This document shows, piece after piece, positions 48,391 to 60,397 of a stretch of DNA of 64,000 nt (the stretch's first letter is position 1; every line of letters begins with the position of its first letter). This DNA is from Lithospermum erythrorhizon (Eukaryota; Streptophyta; Magnoliopsida; Boraginales; Boraginaceae), in NCBI GenBank assembly GCA_019722365.1, contig JADFUC010002313.1, forward strand, positions 930,001 to 994,000, read 5' to 3'. The notes under the pieces were generated by a model. It was not told the origin of the DNA. It ran no database searches and worked only from the letters and a program-made list of their open reading frames with translations. A program made the translations under genes and the position numbers.

Positions 48391-50089
48391 ACATAGTTTT
48401 TTACTCTTAGCTATATTTTTGGCTTATCAATCTTTTATCTGAGATTTTATTGTATAATTAATTTTTTTTATTGTAATTTAAAACTTAAAATTACATTCCC
48501 GGTTAAATTTGACTAGAAAGTATGACGTGATGCATAATTGACAATGTTTCATTAAACTCGCTTAAAAAAATAATATTATATATTTTGAACTATCACTTTG
48601 AATGACGAGATCCGTCGTTGTTTATAACCAAATAATTATGCATTTATTTATATTACCAACACTCCAAATGTATATGTAAATAGTTACATAAATCAGGATA
48701 TTGAGTATTCCGTATGGTTATAATAAAACTTTGAGAGAATGAAAGAAGGTGAAGATATAAGGAAACGAAGGGAAGAGAAAGAAAATAATAAATCTCGTAT
48801 TCCATAAACTTTATGATCTATAAACTTTATTTATGTTAAAATAACATAAGTTTTTTGTGTACAGTTTAACTTGTGCGAATTCGTTTATCATGAAGGTATA
48901 TGATTTTCCGTTAATTTTTACATGAACTTATGTTGACAAAAGAATCGTTGTGAATTACAAAAATATATGTGCATCATAGAAATCAATGAATAAAGAATGA
49001 ACAAACTCATAATAGTTCATATTTTGAGATTTTTTATCTCACCAAAACTTGAGAAATTAAATGAAAATAATTAATTGTTATTGATGATTATAAAGATGAT
49101 ACTTGATTATATTATTGGGTAGTTATCATATAAACTATTCATGGAAACTAAATAATTATAACTCTTTCTCCTATAATTAAGGAGACTTAAGAATATGGGT
49201 TTCAAAATTAACTTCTAATTACCCTCCTTCCCAATTACATAAAGGGTTGATTAAAAAATCAATAAAGGGTAAATTAAAAAATCGATTAATGACATGACGT
49301 CAATATAAAACATCTATAGCTACTTTATAATCAATGTGAAATGTTTCACTAAAAAAAGTGGGGGAGTTGAATATATGGAGACATGGAGTCGAACTAAGTA
49401 AATATTAAATAGAGTTATTGTTCTTCAAGATCAAACCATCAAACTAGTTGTTGGGCCTTATGACCGAAATTATTTTTCTTTATTTAAATTACACACCTAA
49501 TTAGGTTACTTCCTCAAATTAGGGGTGTTCGAGTGACCCACCACATACCCTTTATCACATAAATTGAATCGAGTCTTTGATTTGAGTTCAAAGCTATTTC
49601 TCTCTTAAAAAAATCATCTTCTAATACTTCCATTGTTAAGTTTAAATCTTCAAAAGCGAAACTATATAGGTAAGAATCAAAATAAATTAATTTTGTTAAG
49701 ACCGAAGATGTAAGAAAATAAAATTATGTGCATGTCAGTAATTAGGTTAATAATTTTTTAGGATTAAACTTCTAATTCAACAATAACGTGAAGATATCGT
49801 TTTATTCATACTAATTATCTATACTGTATAATAATTGATTGCAATTAGCCGAGTCTTCAATAATTTCGATGAACTTTTGTATTTCGCAATAACAAGCTAA
49901 CAGCTGATAATTAATTGAAGATATATAGATGGAAGGAACTTTGGAGAATAGTTTTATGATGTGGTACATTATTTACACTTTCATAGCCGAGTAACAAAAT
50001 TGATTCACGTACATGGATTAATTCATCACATAAGCATGCCTCAAATATTTGGATGCTTATGCACTAAGTCTATCAATAACAAATGATGA
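48391..50089. other. AT-rich intergenic DNA, nothing recognised
   Basis: No gene or defined element was seen. The part just below 50090 is the 3' side of the minus-strand DUF241 gene. Confidence 0.35.
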
Positions 50090-50929
50090 TCAACATGAGA
50101 CAATATTAAGAAGGGAGGTTCTTGATCTAATCAAGCACCTACTGATTCCTTCCAAGCCCTTCTCAATTTCTTCAATTGAGACCTCCAATTTTTCAAGATC
50201 TTGTTGCAATGATGAGATGTTTTTGCAAAGTGCACCATCAAGAACTTCTAGCTCATTTAAGTTAGCTTGTTGACCTTCACATGCTACTCTTCCCTTGTTC
50301 AAGGTTATTCTTGAAATTGACCATTTACCTTCCTTTGATTTGGAAGCAGTCAAGAAAATCAAAACCAATTGAAAAGTTGAAATGCTCATGGCATTAATTT
50401 CCCTTAGTACTCTGATCACATATGCGACATCTTGATCCACTTCAAGAATAAAACTTTTAATGGCTTGGTCCATTTTCTTTAATGTTGAAATTTGTTTTTT
50501 AGCATCTTTCTTCATCTTTTTTCTTAAAGACGATGTGTATTTAGTGATGCTAGACTCAATACTCAAGTCCCCTTTTCTTCTTCTCAATGAAGATTGTAGA
50601 TCCCTCACATTTTGTTTAAGTTGTGATACAAATTCTCTTGTGGTTCCACAAATATCAAGAAACTTTACTGGGCACTCCAAAAGCTGATCAACCCATTTAG
50701 CATTTTGGTATTTTGAGAGGATTTGAAGGGTTTGAGGCAAGTTGAGAAGACCATCCATGGATTTGTACAACTCCACCAATCCACATAGACCATTTGAGAT
50801 GGTCAAAGCGTTTGGTGTAGATGAAGATTCCAAAGATTTGAGCTTGTTAAGCTGTTGTTCAATGCTTGAAATGGTAGGGTGACATCCGCTTGGAAGACTA
50901 TTTGATCGGATGTGAGATGAAGAAGCCAT
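50090..50929 (-). CDS. DUF241 family protein, copy 1
   Basis: A single-exon gene of 279 residues with no intron, as usual for this plant-specific family (Pfam DUF241). Its biochemical function is unknown. The N-terminus HIRSNSLPSGCHPTISSIEQQL is followed by a mostly helical protein with GLVELYKSMDGLLNLPQTLQ, VRDLQSSLRRRKGD (the best-conserved block) and a predicted coiled coil near residues 225-260. The end is RCLIRSRTSLLNIVSC. There is no signal peptide; a hydrophobic stretch at about 185-195 is too short to call a membrane span. A TATA-like tatatata lies about 80 bp upstream on the minus strand (51011-51019). It faces away from the plus-strand copies at 57.4 and 59.6 kb and is closest to copy 2. 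It appears intact. Confidence 0.9.
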   Translation of the reverse strand: MASSSHIRSNSLPSGCHPTISSIEQQLNKLKSLESSSTPNALTISNGLCGLVELYKSMDGLLNLPQTLQILSKYQNAKWVDQLLECPVKFLDICGTTREFVSQLKQNVRDLQSSLRRRKGDLSIESSITKYTSSLRKKMKKDAKKQISTLKKMDQAIKSFILEVDQDVAYVIRVLREINAMSISTFQLVLIFLTASKSKEGKWSISRITLNKGRVACEGQQANLNELEVLDGALCKNISSLQQDLEKLEVSIEEIEKGLEGISRCLIRSRTSLLNIVSC

Positions 50930-53140
50930 TGTTTCTCTCTTTTTTTTGTTCTTGTTATCTTGTTAAATGTATTTGGTGATGATGAATTCAATTGTCTACA
51001 ACTTTGTATTTATATATACAAAACCAATCAACAACTTGAATTATTATTACATAAATAATTTAGTAATAAGACAGCTTTGCATGCATGCATGAAATGATAG
51101 AAGGTGTCCACAGTCCAAACATTATTTGGTGTTTCATGTCTATTGTCTCCTTGGCATACCCAGTTGTTGCCACATTACTATTCTTATTTGATTGGTAATA
51201 TGCTAAGGTGTCTCAAATATAAAAACGTGTCATCTCCTTAGACTGTCTCGTCGTAAGGAGTCTCGGTCCAATAATGCATTATTATTAAAGTATTAAAATA
51301 GATATTGATCGATATTGTTGGAAATAATTGTATATATATGGAGCAACTCGATGTTAATATACTGAGTATTAATAGAGTTTTTGTAGTAGTTTTAATTCTA
51401 GACTTTTATAATATGATTTAATTACTTAATACATATTTATAGTTTAAAAATATAAAAAATTTAAGTTGCATAAACAAATATACTTTTAAAAGAATTATAA
51501 CTTTTAAAAAATACTTAATAAAATATTTTTTTTAAAAATTGTGCGGCGCAATCGCTTTCTATACCTACTTGCTCCTAATACACTGGTTCTTGTGTATGTG
51601 GTGCGATTGCTTGTCAGCCAACAATTCAATTGATGAAGGTCATAATAATAATCGAAATGTGGTTCCCCTAAATCCAATTTCAAATTTAAAAGAAAGACAC
51701 AATGACATAAACCAAATTGATTTATATATTTGACAAGTTGAATGAGAGATATGTTTCCTTGAATAATATTAAAATTAAAAGAAAAATCAAATTGATTGTT
51801 TTGTCATATTTAATGGAAGATGTGTCTCCTAACATAATATTGTAAATCTAATCAATCGATTTGTAATATTTAATTAAAAGATATATTTGTAAGATCGCAG
51901 TGATCATTTGCGCCACAAGAGTGATCATTTCACACAATAAAAAGATCAATCAGCCACAATTCTAACACTCACCATGACCGATCAAATTTTGATCCGACCT
52001 CAAATTTTTACACCCAAAAGTAGGCCCTACAAAAAAATTTACTGCCAATAGCCCGCGACAGCTAAATGACATTCCTTTTTTTTTTCACTTCAATTTTAAA
52101 CGGTTTTTTGCACACACTAAGCCAAAAAATATTACACCACTATTTTTATTTTCGAGCCTATAAATAGAGCCTAGGTTTGTGTCATTTGGACACAAAAAAA
52201 ATCAAGTTTTTTTACGTATGTTTGCTTATTATGTATGTAATCAAGTTTGAGTGATGAATAATATTGTGTGTTATTTTAAAAAATTATAATGTTATTTATT
52301 GTATTAAAATATTATGGGTTTTCTGAAATTCAAAAAATATTTTGTCAAATTCTACTTAATTTTCATGTCAATTGCTGTAATTATAAATTTAATAATTATA
52401 TATATATGAAATAAATAAAGAGAAAATGAAAAATATGCTGAAAGATATTGCCGACGCCATGGTAGAATTAATTCACACCCCAGCAGGCCGCTGCAAAAAG
52501 GAAAGCAAGTATTTAAGTGGTGCTAAAACGACGCTGAGACAGGAGTAGGTTCACAATTACACTCATCAGCATGACGGTCTAAGCACTATGCTTAGAAAGG
52601 ATGTTTTAGTAATTATACAATTGAAAAGAAATGACAAAATCCCACACCCATCATCAAACACTTTTTTTTTGGAAGTGAATGATAGTAAAATAGACTAATT
52701 TATTGGAAAATCAGTTTCTCCTACCATTTGAAATCTCATTTCTTCCCTAATCAAATTCTCTCTTCCATTTGAAATCCACAATTCTCCCTAACGAAATACC
52801 ATCTCATGAACCCTGAAGAAACCCAAAAGAAGCTTCGAAGTGAACAAAAAATGTTGAAAAAAATGGACAAGGGAGCATGTATTATTTTCAAAATTTTGAC
52901 ATAATTTTGCAATTATTAATGCTAATAAGAATTTGATTACTAATTTTTCAAGTACAATTTCATTAGGCGGCGACAAGTTACAAACCGAAAAATACTTCAA
53001 AATTTTAATTAATAAATTTATACTATGGTAAGAACTAATCAAAATATCATAACTAACAGATAAAAAATATTTATATAATGACCCAGGAAACCAATAATAG
53101 AATATAAATGGTATGAGAGATTAAATGGAAATCAAATAAT
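50930..53140. other. Promoter of DUF241 copy 1 and AT-rich spacer
   Basis: Minus-strand TATA-like box at 51011-51019. The remainder is AT-rich. The open frames at 51539-51733 and 52788-53042 have no domain and were not accepted. Confidence 0.4.
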
Positions 53141-53730
53141 AAAATTCTGATAATGAAGGCTATAATACCAATAACAAACCAGCTCTGATATTATATAGCA
53201 TTAATAAAATATCATGCAAAACCAGAAGATGGTATTAGAGATCAACATCTTTAAAAAACGTAAGAGGGTAATGGAGAAAAATATCAAACTATTAGAGACA
53301 TTTAGAAAGAACAAAGTTTGAATTATAGAATGAGACATTTAGAGACAACATATATGGTGTTGATTATGAATATTTTATAAATTGGATGAGATTAGTACAA
53401 ATTTGAGAGTATTTCAAATTTTTGTAAACTATAAAATTCTAACAATGAAGGTTACAATATCAATAACGAACAACTTCTGGTATTATATATCATTAATAAA
53501 ATATCATGCAAAACTAGAAGATGGTATTATAGACAACATCTTAAAAAAACATAGGAGGATAATGGAGAAAAACATCAAACTAGACATTTAGAAACCACAA
53601 AATTTTAATTATAGAATGAGACCTTTAGAGACAACATCCATGATAATGATTGTGAATATTTTTCAAATTGGATGAGATTAATTTAAATTTGAGAGTATTT
53701 TCAAATTTTTGTGTAAAAATTTGTTCTCAA
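53141..53730. repeat. Tandem duplication of about 292 bp
   Basis: A unit starting aaaattct.a.aatgaagg at 53141 recurs at 53433. It contains the same internal words (aataaaatatcatgcaaaac, agaagatggtatta, atagaatgagac, ttggatgagatta) in the same order. Divergence is perhaps 10-15 percent by eye. Both copies are non-coding. Confidence 0.7.
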
Positions 53731-56700
53731 AACAAGTTAATGAAGGAAAAAAAATTGAAAAAAGAAATAAATCTATAAAATAGGAGCATAATAAGAATAC
53801 TTTGACATCCCATTTTCATGGGCGCATGAGGGAGACGGCATTTATTTCTTTTTTTAATTGATCATGTAATAACTAAAAATACCCTTGCTTAATTACAATC
53901 ATTAAATAAAAAATCAATGAAAATAGGATATCCAATAATTGAAATTAATTTAATAAAATAAAATATCCAATCTTTGAAATAGGTCTGAGCACCATGTTTA
54001 CAATTCATCCTAAACCTATAAGAATTTACTCTTCTGTATGTATGCTCCTCAAATTTCCCCCTATGAATACACATTACAAAAATTATAAATTTTAATTTAA
54101 TAGTAGGGGCCTAGCCCATAAATAGACAATTGCGTAGTTTTTCTGAAATTTGATGCATAAATTTTTCTTGGATATGATCACCGTTGAAAACTAGAGTGGG
54201 GCTGAAATATCATGGAATGGGCATCTAAAAAGTAAAACCTGTAATGCAGGGTCTGAAAATCTCATAGAATGAACACTTGAAACATGCAAAATAAATAGAA
54301 AATATTCTTCCATAAAAAATTGATTCAGATAAATCTTCAATTGAAATTATGGTGATCAATACCGCACTATGCTTAATAGTCATTGGTGAGTGTGCATATA
54401 TGCTCCTCGAATAAGATTTCAAAATTCTAGTGGTACAATAAGACTGTCTTGGCCAATTTCAAATCCGGTCTCTGTTGAGATAGAGCCCTATTCAAAGAAA
54501 CAGAGAATTTGGGTAAATAACATGAAGTTCGAATGTTCGATGCATTATATGTGCGTGATGAGAAGCATTTTGGTCCTTCCAACTCAAACTTGTAAATTTA
54601 GTTGTAGCAGTTCCAATAAATCTTCAAAATGCTATTGCAGGATACGTTCAAATCAATATCCTATTCAAATGGTAGACATGGCTTTCTTAGACGAGTCGAA
54701 GATGTAGATTTTCGATCCTATCTAGTTAACTCCTGAAACCATCTTGGAGGTGAAACATTTCCATTTATCGTCTTCTTCCATTGATAGATGATCAACTTGA
54801 TAGATGTTAAAGACGACTTTCTAAGATAACCATGGAGTGTCAAGTTTCTCAACAAGCAATGCAAGGAAGTCTGATCCATCATCATCAAATTAATGCAATT
54901 AACTCACCTCCCAGTTACCATGAAAGAGGAGTTCATTACTAATAGAATCTCGAGGTCCCTGTCCTGGAATTTCACGGAGGAGATGAATCGCGGGATGTGC
55001 CTCAACTGGTCAGGGGATAAAAATTTCCTTTAAACCACTTTAATACGAAATTCTGCCACTTGCGAGATTCTACCACTTCAATACCAGAATCTTGATCAAA
55101 TTCGTGAAAGATGCAATCCGCGGCTCAATTGACTAGGCTCCAAATCCAATTGGACCAATCCATCGTTTAACGATTAATAATTAAATAGTCTAATGAAGAA
55201 GTCCAGTTGGGTGATCCATTCAGTGGCCACTAAATAATCGTTAATTAGGATCTAGGAATAAAATGAGCTTAACGAGTCATTAATCAAAGCAACGACTACT
55301 TCAGAGGATTAAGACTCGATACAGAGTACTAATCAAGCATTAAAAACGAATATATTTCCTCCAAAAACCAGACGTATAATCAACCATTTGTGGAGAGAGA
55401 CCATGATGTCAATTTTAATAGCTTTCTTACTTTGTAGTAGACAATCTTTCACCACAGTAACTTGAGTATCTAAGTAGTACTGTTTTTGCCAAGTTTCTGG
55501 GTACGTAATTTGTTTTTCATGCATCACTATAATTCATCTCAATGACTTGTTCCTAGGCAGATAATGGAGCTTTATATTGAAGCCAAACAACCATGAAGCA
55601 TCAAGCGTTCCTTTGCCAATCAATCTTGATATCAAAATCGGTGATACTATAAATACGACGACCCAGAGAGACCGAATCATTGGAATGCCTAAATGCTAAT
55701 TAGTTAACTCACCTCTAGTAGTTATCAAAGACGATTTATCTTGTATCTTGATCTTGATCAAATTCTTGAAGATGCAATACAGACTTCAATTTCTTCTTCA
55801 ACTCATGTTTTTTTTGCATCTCCTCTGATATCTCTTATCAATTTATTGGATCGTCTAGCAACTCTTTCATGAACCTTCAATTTATACAAGATAATACAAT
55901 TAAGGTATGAACATTATAATAAGAAGCTTTGTTACTTTAATAGCCTACACAGATCCAACACTATGTCGATACTCATCTCAAATAGTGGACTTTCTGATCC
56001 ATTAATTGAGTTGTATAAACACAACTTTATATGATTGAATATACTCCGTATAATTTTGCAGATCATGCATATATGCAGAATTATAATAATGTCCCTCGAG
56101 ATGAGACACAAAGAAGAGAAGCCATGTTTGTGGACGTACCTATGCAAATTATTAAGCCATAAGTACACATATTCTTTTCATAAAAAATCCCCATGCATGG
56201 GTGTGTTTCCATTTTTTTAAAGCATGTAATCTACGGAGTATTATAATATCAATTCAAATCTCATGGTATGCTTTGAAATCCCATTTTCTTCTGATCAAGG
56301 CTCCTCACAAGATGACATTGTATTACGAAGCCACGATTTTGCACATTCAACACCTCAGAGATTCCCTTATACATTATATATCTTGAAATGAAATCGCATG
56401 AGCGAGATTTGTGAACATATGGTGCTATGGAAGTTTGTTGCTTCATTCGCCAACCTAGATCCAACAAATATGATGATAAATCATTTAAAATTGACCTTGT
56501 CTTCTAAATCTAGTTTATCAGAGGCCTTTTTTTTTTTTTCGTGAATTAGAACGGATGCAAGAAGATGATTACAAATTGGCGAATATGTAATATTACGCTT
56601 GAAACGCTCCAACAAAGTTAATAACTCAAACTCTTTGGCGAAAGCTCGTGATCAGATGTCACTGCGCTGATCCATTCACTTCTAATAATACACTCTTCTA

Positions 56701-57355
56701 ATAATACTGATTGGTATGCCAGTCCATGATAGCTTGTCGAAGCAGGGTCTTGTTAATAAATTGCTTAATAATCACATTATTATTATTCCTATAATCAAAT
56801 ACTGATCATGCATGGATATAATTACACCTATGTTCCCTCGTTTGCATGAACACCATGCTATATATTACTCCTAATAACTAGAATAATAATATTTCCTGTG
56901 TGCCACATGCGTGGATCTGTCATTTGTTACCAATTCAGTTAGCATGTAATCTCTTAAATAAACCATTCAAATCTCATTTGAACTTTTAAAATCCCATTTG
57001 CTCTGATCAAGGCTCTTCAAAACGGGACATTTTATTAGCTAGCCACTTCTTTGCATGATCAATACCATAGAGATTCCCTTAACCTTCAAAGATTAGAATA
57101 GTATCATCAATTATATGAGATGTTGTTGGCTAGTAGTGTGACAATGTTCTGAAACGCCAAGCAATGGTCACAATGCAACCACATGATGCACATTCTTATT
57201 AGTAGAGCGAATAACCCATCTTGTCTCCTTTATTAGTAATTTGTCAACGTTAAACACATATATATAGTAGCCTCTTGAAGTTTAAGGTCATCATCAATTG
57301 AGAAAGACTCCAAAACAACAAAGCAAAAAAGAAAAGAAAAATCAAGAAGATTAAA
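53731..57355. other. Spacer between divergent DUF241 copies, with gene-like debris and a dispersed duplication
   Basis: Positions 54100-55800 contain repeated words such as gttaactcacct (54727 in part, 54901, 55703) and atcttgatcaaattc (55093, 55749), suggesting a decayed, partly duplicated gene or element on the minus strand; I cannot name it. A segment at 56221-56366 recurs in diverged form at 56941-57080, just upstream of DUF241 copy 2. A TATA-like tatatatag lies at 57259-57268, about 90 bp before that gene. Confidence 0.4.
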
Positions 57356-58189
57356 ATGGCCATCAACAAAACTCACATCCGATCAATTAGTCTTCAAAGC
57401 AGATCACACCCTTCCATTCTTCAAATCGAACAACAACTTAACAAGATTAGAACATGTGAATCCTCAGCTACACCAAATGCAGAGACCATCTCAAATGGAC
57501 TATGTGGATTGGTGGAGTTGTACATATCCATGGATGATTTTCTCAACTTGCCTCAATCACTTCAAGCTTTCGCCAAATACCAAAACGCTAAATGGGTTGA
57601 TGAGATTTTGGACTGTCCAGTACAACTTCTAGATGTATGTGGCATTACTAAAGATATCTTGTCACAATTCAAGGGAAATGTTAGAGATCTCCAATCATCA
57701 TTGAGAAGGAGAAAGGGTGACTTGAGTATTGAAGCTTGTATCACCAATTACACATCTTTAAGAAATAAGATGGCAAAAGTTGCCAAAAGATGTATCTCAA
57801 CTTTGAAAAAAATGGATCATGCCATGGAAGCTACAATCCTAGATATGGATCAAGAAGTATCATCAATTATTAGGGTGGTCAGAGAAGTCAATGCTTTGAC
57901 AATTTCCATTTTCCAATCCGTTTTGGCTTTCTTATCCAAGACAAGGTCTAGCAAATGGTCATTTGCTAAATTAATTGTAAACAAGAGCAGAGTATCGTGT
58001 GAAGGTCAACAAGTTAACTTGAATGAGCTAGAAGTGGTTGATAATGCACTATCCAAAAACTCATCAACCATGCAACAAGACCTTGAACAATTGGAGGCTT
58101 CAATTGAAGGAATTGAAAAGGGACTTGAGTCTATGACTAGGTGCTTGATTAGATCAAGGACCCTTCTCCTCAATGTGGTCTCTTGCTAA
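57356..58189 (+). CDS. DUF241 family protein, copy 2
   Basis: Single exon, 277 residues, start ATG preceded by an A-rich leader. It aligns with copy 1 over its whole length: HIRSISLQSRSHPSILQIEQQL, then AETISNGLCGLVELYISMDDFLNLPQ, VRDLQSSLRRRKGDLSIE, a helical middle, EGQQVNLNELEVVDNAL, and the end RCLIRSRTLLLNVVSC. The EGQQ.NLNELEV segment is shared with copy 1 but shortened in copies 3 and 4, so 1 and 2 form one pair and 3 and 4 another. No targeting signal was seen. Function unknown; many DUF241 genes are expressed in roots, but nothing in this sequence shows that. Intact. Confidence 0.9.
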   Translation: MAINKTHIRSISLQSRSHPSILQIEQQLNKIRTCESSATPNAETISNGLCGLVELYISMDDFLNLPQSLQAFAKYQNAKWVDEILDCPVQLLDVCGITKDILSQFKGNVRDLQSSLRRRKGDLSIEACITNYTSLRNKMAKVAKRCISTLKKMDHAMEATILDMDQEVSSIIRVVREVNALTISIFQSVLAFLSKTRSSKWSFAKLIVNKSRVSCEGQQVNLNELEVVDNALSKNSSTMQQDLEQLEASIEGIEKGLESMTRCLIRSRTLLLNVVSC

Positions 58190-59569
58190 TATGATGACAA
58201 TACGTATACTTCACATAGTGCATAGGCATCCGAATATTAGAGGCAGGCTTATGTATGTAAATCGTTGTACATAATACCAATTTTGTAGCTATATACATAT
58301 ACAAAAGTGAATACAAACATTTTACTCCAATCATATTGCCACTTATTTGCATTGCTATCTTCCATCTTTCTTTAATTTTATTTCTGGTTCACTGGCAAGA
58401 ATACTAGAGTAATGAGATTCGAACCCTTGACTTCAAGAATTAAGAATAGTAGCTCAAACGTTAAACCATTTGATCATCTTTTGAATAGATTATTATAAAT
58501 CATTTATGTTTATTCATTATATTGTATTACTTGTTAATTAAATAAAATAATTATATAAATCAATCTTATACCATTGCAAATGATGATAAATAAAGTACTG
58601 TAAGATTCGGAGTTATAACACCATTTTGTGGAATTTTTTGTTCTCTACCGAGGTAAATATATCAATAATTGAGTTACTAGATATATTGATATTTTTCAAT
58701 TTACTAGATATATGGATGCTCCATACATGCAAACTTTATTAAATTATGAGGGTAACGTCATTGGACATTACTTACGTTTTAAAAAAATTCAGTTAGATCA
58801 CTCTCGTTTTAGATCGACCACATTCGATCACTTATATTTAAAAAATCACTCATTCTACTACCTCCGTCTGATTTCCCCTTTAATTAACAAGGATAATTTA
58901 ATAAGTGGATTAAATTATCCTTGCTTTATCTAAATAAATTACATAATTCTTTTTTAAAATTATTTCAACCATTACTGTTTTATATTTTTCTTATTTTGTT
59001 TGATATTAATTTTTGCCCCTTTATATAGAAGTTATAGTTCTACCATTATGGTTATAATGTAGTGCAACAAAATGCATATAACCTCTAATCAAAATATTGG
59101 AGATATGTATATCACGAAATAATTAGGTGAGCACTATTGTTCATTTAAAAATGTGAAATTAAGATAGATAGTAGTCCTTTGATGACACAACCACGTAGGT
59201 GGATTTCAAAATCATTAAAGTATAAGGGTTACCAATGTGGCTCAATTTTCGTTATGCCACGAGAGGGCTTGATTGGACCATCTCAATATATAAGTACACG
59301 CCTCACGCACACGCGTCCATTTAATTTCAACAATTCCTAAAAGATCAACTATTAGTATACTACTGGACTTTAATTTGGCAATGATTTCCCAAGTCTTAGG
59401 CAATGCCATTATGCCAACACTTCTCCATCACATGCAAAATCACATCATTTGAGTATAAATTTTCTACGTTGTCCACCTTCATCTCATTCTTGAATATAAA
59501 TACCTCTTATTTCATCACCAAAAATAGAAAGAAAATTCAAGTTTTTGTGACAAACCAAAAAAAACTAAA
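58190..59569. other. Spacer between DUF241 copies 2 and 3, with a SINE-like unit
   Basis: At 58384-58490 the minus strand resembles a tRNA-derived SINE: A-box-like TGGTTTAACGTTTGAGC, then B-box GTTCGAATCTC. A promoter block at 59234-59286 is duplicated upstream of copy 4 (61489-61542). A TATA-like aatataaatacc lies at about 59491-59502, some 70 bp before copy 3. Confidence 0.4.
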
Positions 59570-60397
59570 ATGGCAAATTTCTCAAAGAAATCCATTAGAT
59601 CAATTAGTTTACCATGCAGATCACATCCTACCACCATTAAAATTGAAGAAGAGCTTAACAAGCTAAAAAATTCAGAAGTTGCATCAACAACAGAGTCCAT
59701 CTGTGATAATATTTGTGGTTTGGTGGAGTTGTATAAGTGCATAAATGAGCTTCTCAACATGCCTCAAACCATCCAAGCTCTCTCCAAACATCAAAGTGAG
59801 AAATGGGTTGATGAGCTTTTGGAAGGTCCATTGAAGCTTCTTGACATATGTGCTATTACAAGAGATGTTGTTTCACAATTCAAGGAGAATGTCAGAGATC
59901 TTCAGTCATCTTTGAGAAGAAGAAAGGGAGATTTGAGTAATGGAATCAGTGTCACAAAATATACTGCCTTCCGAAAGAAGATGAAGAAGGATGTCAAGAA
60001 ATTGATTTCAACCTTAAAGCAAATGGATTATGTTATAGGAGGATCAATATTAGATGTTGATCAACATGTTTCAGCATTGATTAGAGTCCTCAGAGAAGTA
60101 TACTCAATGAGTGTTTCAATTTTCCAATTTGTATTGAGTTTTTTGTCAGCCTCAAAGAAGCAGAGTAAATGGTCAATTTCAAGATTGGTCAGCAAGGGAG
60201 AAGACCGACAACAAAATGAATTGGAGAACGTAGATAACATGCTATGTAACATATGTGGAGCAGAAGAAGTTCAATATGTGCAAAACAGACTGGAACATCT
60301 TGAGGTTCAATTGCAAGGCATTGAAGCAAGATTGGAGAACATCTTTAAGTGCTTGATTAAATCAAGAACCTTCCTCCTCAACATTTTCTCATGTTAA
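59570..60397 (+). CDS. DUF241 family protein, copy 3
   Basis: Single exon, 275 residues. It begins MANFSKKSIRSISLPCRSHPT and shows the same block order as the other copies: ICGLVELYKCINELLNMPQ, VRDLQSSLRRRKGDLSN, a Lys-rich stretch MKKDVKKLISTLKQMD, SVSIFQFVLSFLSAS, and the end KCLIKSRTFLLNIFSC. It differs from copies 1 and 2 by a shortened segment near residue 200 and by a longer C-terminal coiled region (VQNRLEHLEVQLQGIEARLE). It is the closest relative of the broken copy 4, 1.6 kb downstream in the same orientation. Function unknown; appears intact. Confidence 0.9.
   Translation: MANFSKKSIRSISLPCRSHPTTIKIEEELNKLKNSEVASTTESICDNICGLVELYKCINELLNMPQTIQALSKHQSEKWVDELLEGPLKLLDICAITRDVVSQFKENVRDLQSSLRRRKGDLSNGISVTKYTAFRKKMKKDVKKLISTLKQMDYVIGGSILDVDQHVSALIRVLREVYSMSVSIFQFVLSFLSASKKQSKWSISRLVSKGEDRQQNELENVDNMLCNICGAEEVQYVQNRLEHLEVQLQGIEARLENIFKCLIKSRTFLLNIFSC

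Noticed and set aside
54390..54707. 105-codon plus-strand frame in the 54-56 kb debris
   Set aside because: The repeated splice-like words there suggest decayed minus-strand sequence, and the frame shows no family pattern.
58384..58490. Functional tRNA gene
   Set aside because: A- and B-box-like words are present, but no cloverleaf with a paired acceptor stem could be drawn; a SINE fits better.
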